DNA of 9,406 nt from an uncultured Muribaculaceae bacterium (GTDB lineage: Bacteria > Bacteroidota > Bacteroidia > Bacteroidales > Muribaculaceae), in NCBI GenBank assembly GCA_905207535.1, contig CAJLLX010000082.1, forward strand, positions 1-9,406. Direction: 5' to 3'. The notes beneath the pieces were generated by a model. That model searched no databases. It was given only the letters and a program-made list of their open reading frames with translations, and was not told where the DNA came from. Positions 6,890-9,406 of this stretch are shown here, piece by piece. Position numbers and translations under genes: made by a program. Position 1 is the stretch's first letter, and each line of letters starts with the position of its first letter.

Positions 6890-9388
6890 TTATTTCACAA
6901 CGAATTTGCGGCCGTTGCGGATATAGATACCCGGCACTGTGGTGTCGCTTACGCGGATACCCTGCAGGTTGTATACCGGAGCATTAGCCTCAGCCTCAGC
7001 CTCGGCAGCAGCCTCAGCCTCGACTCCTTCGATGCCGGTGATGGTTCCCTTGCCGTAGTATTTCAGACGGAAATTGTCGGTAACGGTCCAGTCGGGGGTC
7101 TCGGCGCGCTCCGTCTTCTTGACACCAATCTTGAGGGGGGTGTCGGCGCTGTACTTGTGGATGGCAACCATGTTGTTGTAGAGGCCTAATTTGAAGGCGC
7201 TTACAGCCTGCATGCAAGCATCGGGCGAATGGAATTCTTCGCTCTCATTGTAAGCATCAGTGCCTTCGCCGGGGAGCTTGTTGGCACCTTCCAGGATGTT
7301 TACAAGGGGTGTCTCAGCGTAGGAGGGGTCGCCGGGGGCGCGGAAATCGGGAGCGCCGTTGACTGCATCGGTGGTCTGCTCGCCGGCATAGAGGACTGCA
7401 AACCGCTTAGGCTCATTGAAGGGCTGACGGAGGTGTTTGCCATTGCGGTAGTAGCCTTGAACGTGGATGCTGTATACACCTTCGGGAAGATTTTCAGCTT
7501 CGATGGTCTGGGAAAGTTCAGAAGACCCTTTGTCCCAGGATTCAATCAGGTAGTCGTAGTGATTGCCGCCGCCATCCCAAACGCCGCAATCGGTCATCGT
7601 CCAGGCATCTTTGCTTTCGCGCTTGTTGAAGTTGGGGCTTTGGATGAGGAACGATACGTCAACGGGGTTCTTGGCGGAAGCCTCTTCCATGAGGGCGAGA
7701 CGGTCGGCCTTGGTGACAAGTTTCCACTGTGCGTCAAGGTCGTCATGGGAGGCGGTGCTTACAGTGCTGATAGTAGTCTCATCGCTCTGGCCGGCATCGA
7801 CAGCAGCATAGGGATCGTAGGAGATGCACTTGTCGGGATTAGCCTTCTGGATGATGTTGTATACACCCTCTTTACCTTCAACGGGTACGAACTGCCAAAC
7901 TTCATTGTCGTTCTTACTGGCATCCATGTAGCCATGGTAGTTGAGGAAGTGGTTGTTATCGCCATTGTAGAGCTGGCTGTCGATAAAGAATCCGAGGTTA
8001 GCGGGATCGGCCTCAACAAGAATAACGGGATTACCGGGCACGCCGAGGGCAGCGTGTGCGCCCCAGTCGGAGCCACCGCAGAGGAATTGCTTCTGGCCTA
8101 CATTGTAGAGGTAGAACTCGCCTGCTGCGGGAACATTGCCGGCGAATACATCCTCATGGCGCTCGGCTGCGTTGCGGCGACGGGCATAGCGGAGGTCGCG
8201 GAGGAGGGTGTTGAGTTCGTCGTTGTTCTGGAGGGAGTAGAAGCGGTTCATGTAGTGCTCGAGGTCCTCAACACCTTCTTCCTGTGCAAGAGCATAAGTC
8301 TTGTGGAAGTTGTCGATGTCGCGCTTAACGAAAGTGCCGTAAACGGAGTTGACATATTCGAGGTCGGCGAGGCGGAGTGAGTTAATGTCGGAAACTTCGC
8401 CGAATTTCTCCATGGCAGAGGCGATGTAGTTGTAGGGATATGTGGCCATATCGTTTTCGAGTGTGGCCATTTCGCTTTCCATGAACGAGTTGAGCTGGTC
8501 TTCTGCGCCTTCGGTGCTTGTGCTCTCATAGAAGAGCTGGAAGTTGTCGTAGTAGAGGTCGTCCCAGCCCGAGCCGTGGAGCTTCTTGACGCCCAGGGTG
8601 AGGGTGCCGTCGGTTACGATAGCAGTGATGTCGGGGTTGGTGTATAGGCCGCTGCGGAAAGCATGTCCAACAGTATTGAAATCATCGGCATAAAAGACAT
8701 TTCCGGCGATTGCGCTCTGCATCCAGGGATGGTTTTCACAAGGCTTTGTTTTGAAGCCGGGGTCGGCGGCATGCATGAAGAGGTGCTCGGAAGCGCCGGC
8801 AAAGTAGTAACAGTGGCGAGGTGTGTGGCCGGCTGCGTAGCGATACCAGTAGATGTCGCCGTTCCACTCTTCGCGGAAGAATCCCTGGACGCGCACTCTA
8901 TATGTGCCGTTGGGGAGACCGGTAAGGGTGGTGTAGTGCACGTAACCGTGAGAATTGTTACGTGTGTGGCGCCAGGAGTTGTAGTTGATACCGGCAGTCT
9001 CGTTGATACCGCCGTTGGTCTTGAGAATCCAGTTCTCACCGCCACGCTGGTTGTTGCGGTCGAAGTCCTGCCAGGGAATCATCCAAGTGGCATTGCCTTC
9101 GTCGGTGCCGGCATGGTCGATGACATATTGTTTGCGCTCCTCGGGTGTGACGAGCTGCCAAACGTGGTTGCCGTCGTTCTCGGTAGAGGAGAGGAAATTG
9201 TCGCCACCGACACCGAGGTAGCGGGGATATGTTGCTTTATCGGGCACAAGCCGAAAGAGCGGTGCATGGATTTTGGGAAAAGTGTTAAATTTGCGGTATG
9301 AAAACCGCAGACGCAATATGGATGTGCCTTCCCGAGGGGTTGGACGATCTTTTTGAGATGGTTCGTTTTGAAAAGACAGACCAGTCAT
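6890..9388 (-). CDS. Two-module secreted/surface protein, 5'-truncated by an insertion sequence (likely pseudogene remnant)
   Basis: The open frame gives 832 residues, but only about residues 51-832 (up to about 9238) look native. The first 50 residues are encoded by DNA that appears to belong to the adjoining insertion sequence, and there is no signal peptide. The protein contains two similar halves. Each has a ricin-like tail ending in QLVT or KLVT (79-81; 556-559), then a jelly-roll-like domain with LPNGTYRVRVQGFFR (158-172) or LPEGVYSIHVQGYYR (634-648), and a closing GLYTN...LGVKK...DNFQLFYE (248-288) or GLYNN...IGVKK...DNFRLKYYG (735-779). A helical stretch (290-420) separates the halves. 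Module 2 has a complete lectin-like start (EFYLYNVGQKQFLCGG, 424-439), whereas module 1 lacks the equivalent 110 or so residues. An Ala/Glu repeat (790-802) leads to the C-terminal element VYNLQGIRV...GIYIRNGRKFVVK (805-832), common at the ends of secreted Bacteroidales proteins. The protein was probably surface or secreted and glycan-binding. No catalytic motif was recognised. Confidence 0.65.
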   Translation of the reverse strand: MTGLSFQNEPSQKDRPTPREGTSILRLRFSYRKFNTFPKIHAPLFRLVPDKATYPRYLGVGGDNFLSSTENDGNHVWQLVTPEERKQYVIDHAGTDEGNATWMIPWQDFDRNNQRGGENWILKTNGGINETAGINYNSWRHTRNNSHGYVHYTTLTGLPNGTYRVRVQGFFREEWNGDIYWYRYAAGHTPRHCYYFAGASEHLFMHAADPGFKTKPCENHPWMQSAIAGNVFYADDFNTVGHAFRSGLYTNPDITAIVTDGTLTLGVKKLHGSGWDDLYYDNFQLFYESTSTEGAEDQLNSFMESEMATLENDMATYPYNYIASAMEKFGEVSDINSLRLADLEYVNSVYGTFVKRDIDNFHKTYALAQEEGVEDLEHYMNRFYSLQNNDELNTLLRDLRYARRRNAAERHEDVFAGNVPAAGEFYLYNVGQKQFLCGGSDWGAHAALGVPGNPVILVEADPANLGFFIDSQLYNGDNNHFLNYHGYMDASKNDNEVWQFVPVEGKEGVYNIIQKANPDKCISYDPYAAVDAGQSDETTISTVSTASHDDLDAQWKLVTKADRLALMEEASAKNPVDVSFLIQSPNFNKRESKDAWTMTDCGVWDGGGNHYDYLIESWDKGSSELSQTIEAENLPEGVYSIHVQGYYRNGKHLRQPFNEPKRFAVLYAGEQTTDAVNGAPDFRAPGDPSYAETPLVNILEGANKLPGEGTDAYNESEEFHSPDACMQAVSAFKLGLYNNMVAIHKYSADTPLKIGVKKTERAETPDWTVTDNFRLKYYGKGTITGIEGVEAEAAAEAEAEANAPVYNLQGIRVSDTTVPGIYIRNGRKFVVK
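6986..7022 (-). repeat. Hexanucleotide repeat encoding an Ala-Glu linker
   Basis: Plus-strand GCCTCA/GCCTCG hexamers recur (three units from 6987, a GCAGCA interruption, then two more units). They encode alternating Ala-Glu, residues 789-801 of the repeat protein, just ahead of its C-terminal sorting-like element. Because the unit is six bases, gain or loss of copies keeps the frame and only changes linker length. Variability between strains is inference. Confidence 0.6.
9286..9293 (+). promoter_or_regulatory. Possible -7 element of the transposase gene
   Basis: TAAATTTG matches the Bacteroidota -7 consensus TAnnTTTG and ends only 4 nt before the ATG at 9298. No TTTG sits at the proper 19-21 bp distance (the only one, 9272-9275, is 10 bp away). 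If active, the transcript would be almost leaderless, or the real start would be the internal in-frame ATG at 9322. This is a weak call. Confidence 0.3.
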
Positions 9389-9406
9389 ACGACATATGGC
9401 TTGACG
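9298..9406 (+). CDS. Transposase N-terminal region protein, ISAon1-type (partial, 5' end only)
   Basis: The frame from ATG 9298 stays open to the window edge for 36 complete codons. It reads MKTADAIWM, then LPEGLDDLFEMVRFEK, then TDQSYDIWLD. The LPEGL-x3-F-E and later IxLDE-like spacing recalls the small first ORF of Bacteroidota ISAon1-family elements (LLPEGLLxxFE...IYLDE), which precedes the main DDE transposase ORF on the same strand. This is recognition from a short fragment, not an alignment. It is the only plus-strand gene in the window and runs head-on against the repeat-protein gene. An in-frame alternative start lies at 9322. Confidence 0.6.
   Translation, partial: MKTADAIWMCLPEGLDDLFEMVRFEKTDQSYDIWLD

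Larger units (their letters stand above)
9239..9406 (+). mobile_element. Left end of an insertion sequence (ISAon1-like), cut by the window edge
   Basis: Homology to the repeat protein stops at about 9238, and a plus-strand transposase-like frame begins 60 nt further on. The exact terminus cannot be set, because the right-hand inverted repeat and the target duplication lie outside the window. Any point between about 9228 and 9255 is possible. The stretch 9239-9297 contains a possible transposase promoter and would hold the left inverted repeat. Confidence 0.6.

Noticed and set aside
7229..8380. A 383-codon plus-strand open frame inside the repeat-protein gene
   Set aside because: Its Val/Ala/Gly-rich composition mirrors the minus-strand codons. 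The minus strand shows a clear two-module protein across the same span.

Overview
The window looks like chromosomal DNA from a GC-rich member of the Bacteroidales, most likely a gut Muribaculaceae- or Prevotella-like lineage. This rests on four things seen in the sequence: a long Bacteroidota-type SecA, a DUF4105/Lnb-type protein, a surface-protein C-terminus of the VYNLQG...GIYIRNGRKFVVK kind, and a promoter of the Bacteroidota form (TTTG, 20 bp, TAnnTTTG). The genus is inference.

Layout: every complete gene reads on the minus strand, so transcription runs from high to low coordinates. At the right edge (about 9240-9406) lies the left end of an insertion sequence, with a plus-strand reading frame that resembles the ISAon1-type transposase N-terminal region. 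It abuts a large repeat-built secreted protein gene (6890-9388). That gene has lost its signal peptide and most of its first module, apparently through the insertion. A strong rho-independent terminator (6794-6836) ends this unit. Its T tract contains the -33 box of a good promoter that drives the next unit.

The next unit contains lnb (5452-6696, predicted lipoprotein N-acyltransferase), a degenerate alkaline-phosphatase/PafA-like exported protein (3710-5326) and secA (112-3546). The gaps between them are 125 and 163 nt. The lnb-phosphatase gap carries a perfect 20-bp palindrome of REP type and a small hairpin. A further gene starts at base 48 and runs out of the left edge after 16 codons. 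A cluster of short CTAAGA repeats lies between it and secA.

The middle three genes suggest an envelope-export neighbourhood: SecA drives preproteins through SecYEG, and Lnb would complete acylation of exported lipoproteins. The phosphatase-like protein between them keeps the fold-level blocks of the superfamily but has lost nearly every catalytic and metal-binding residue. It is the most interesting item here. I saw no RNA genes, CRISPR array or phage genes, and no non-coding stretch exceeds 300 bases.
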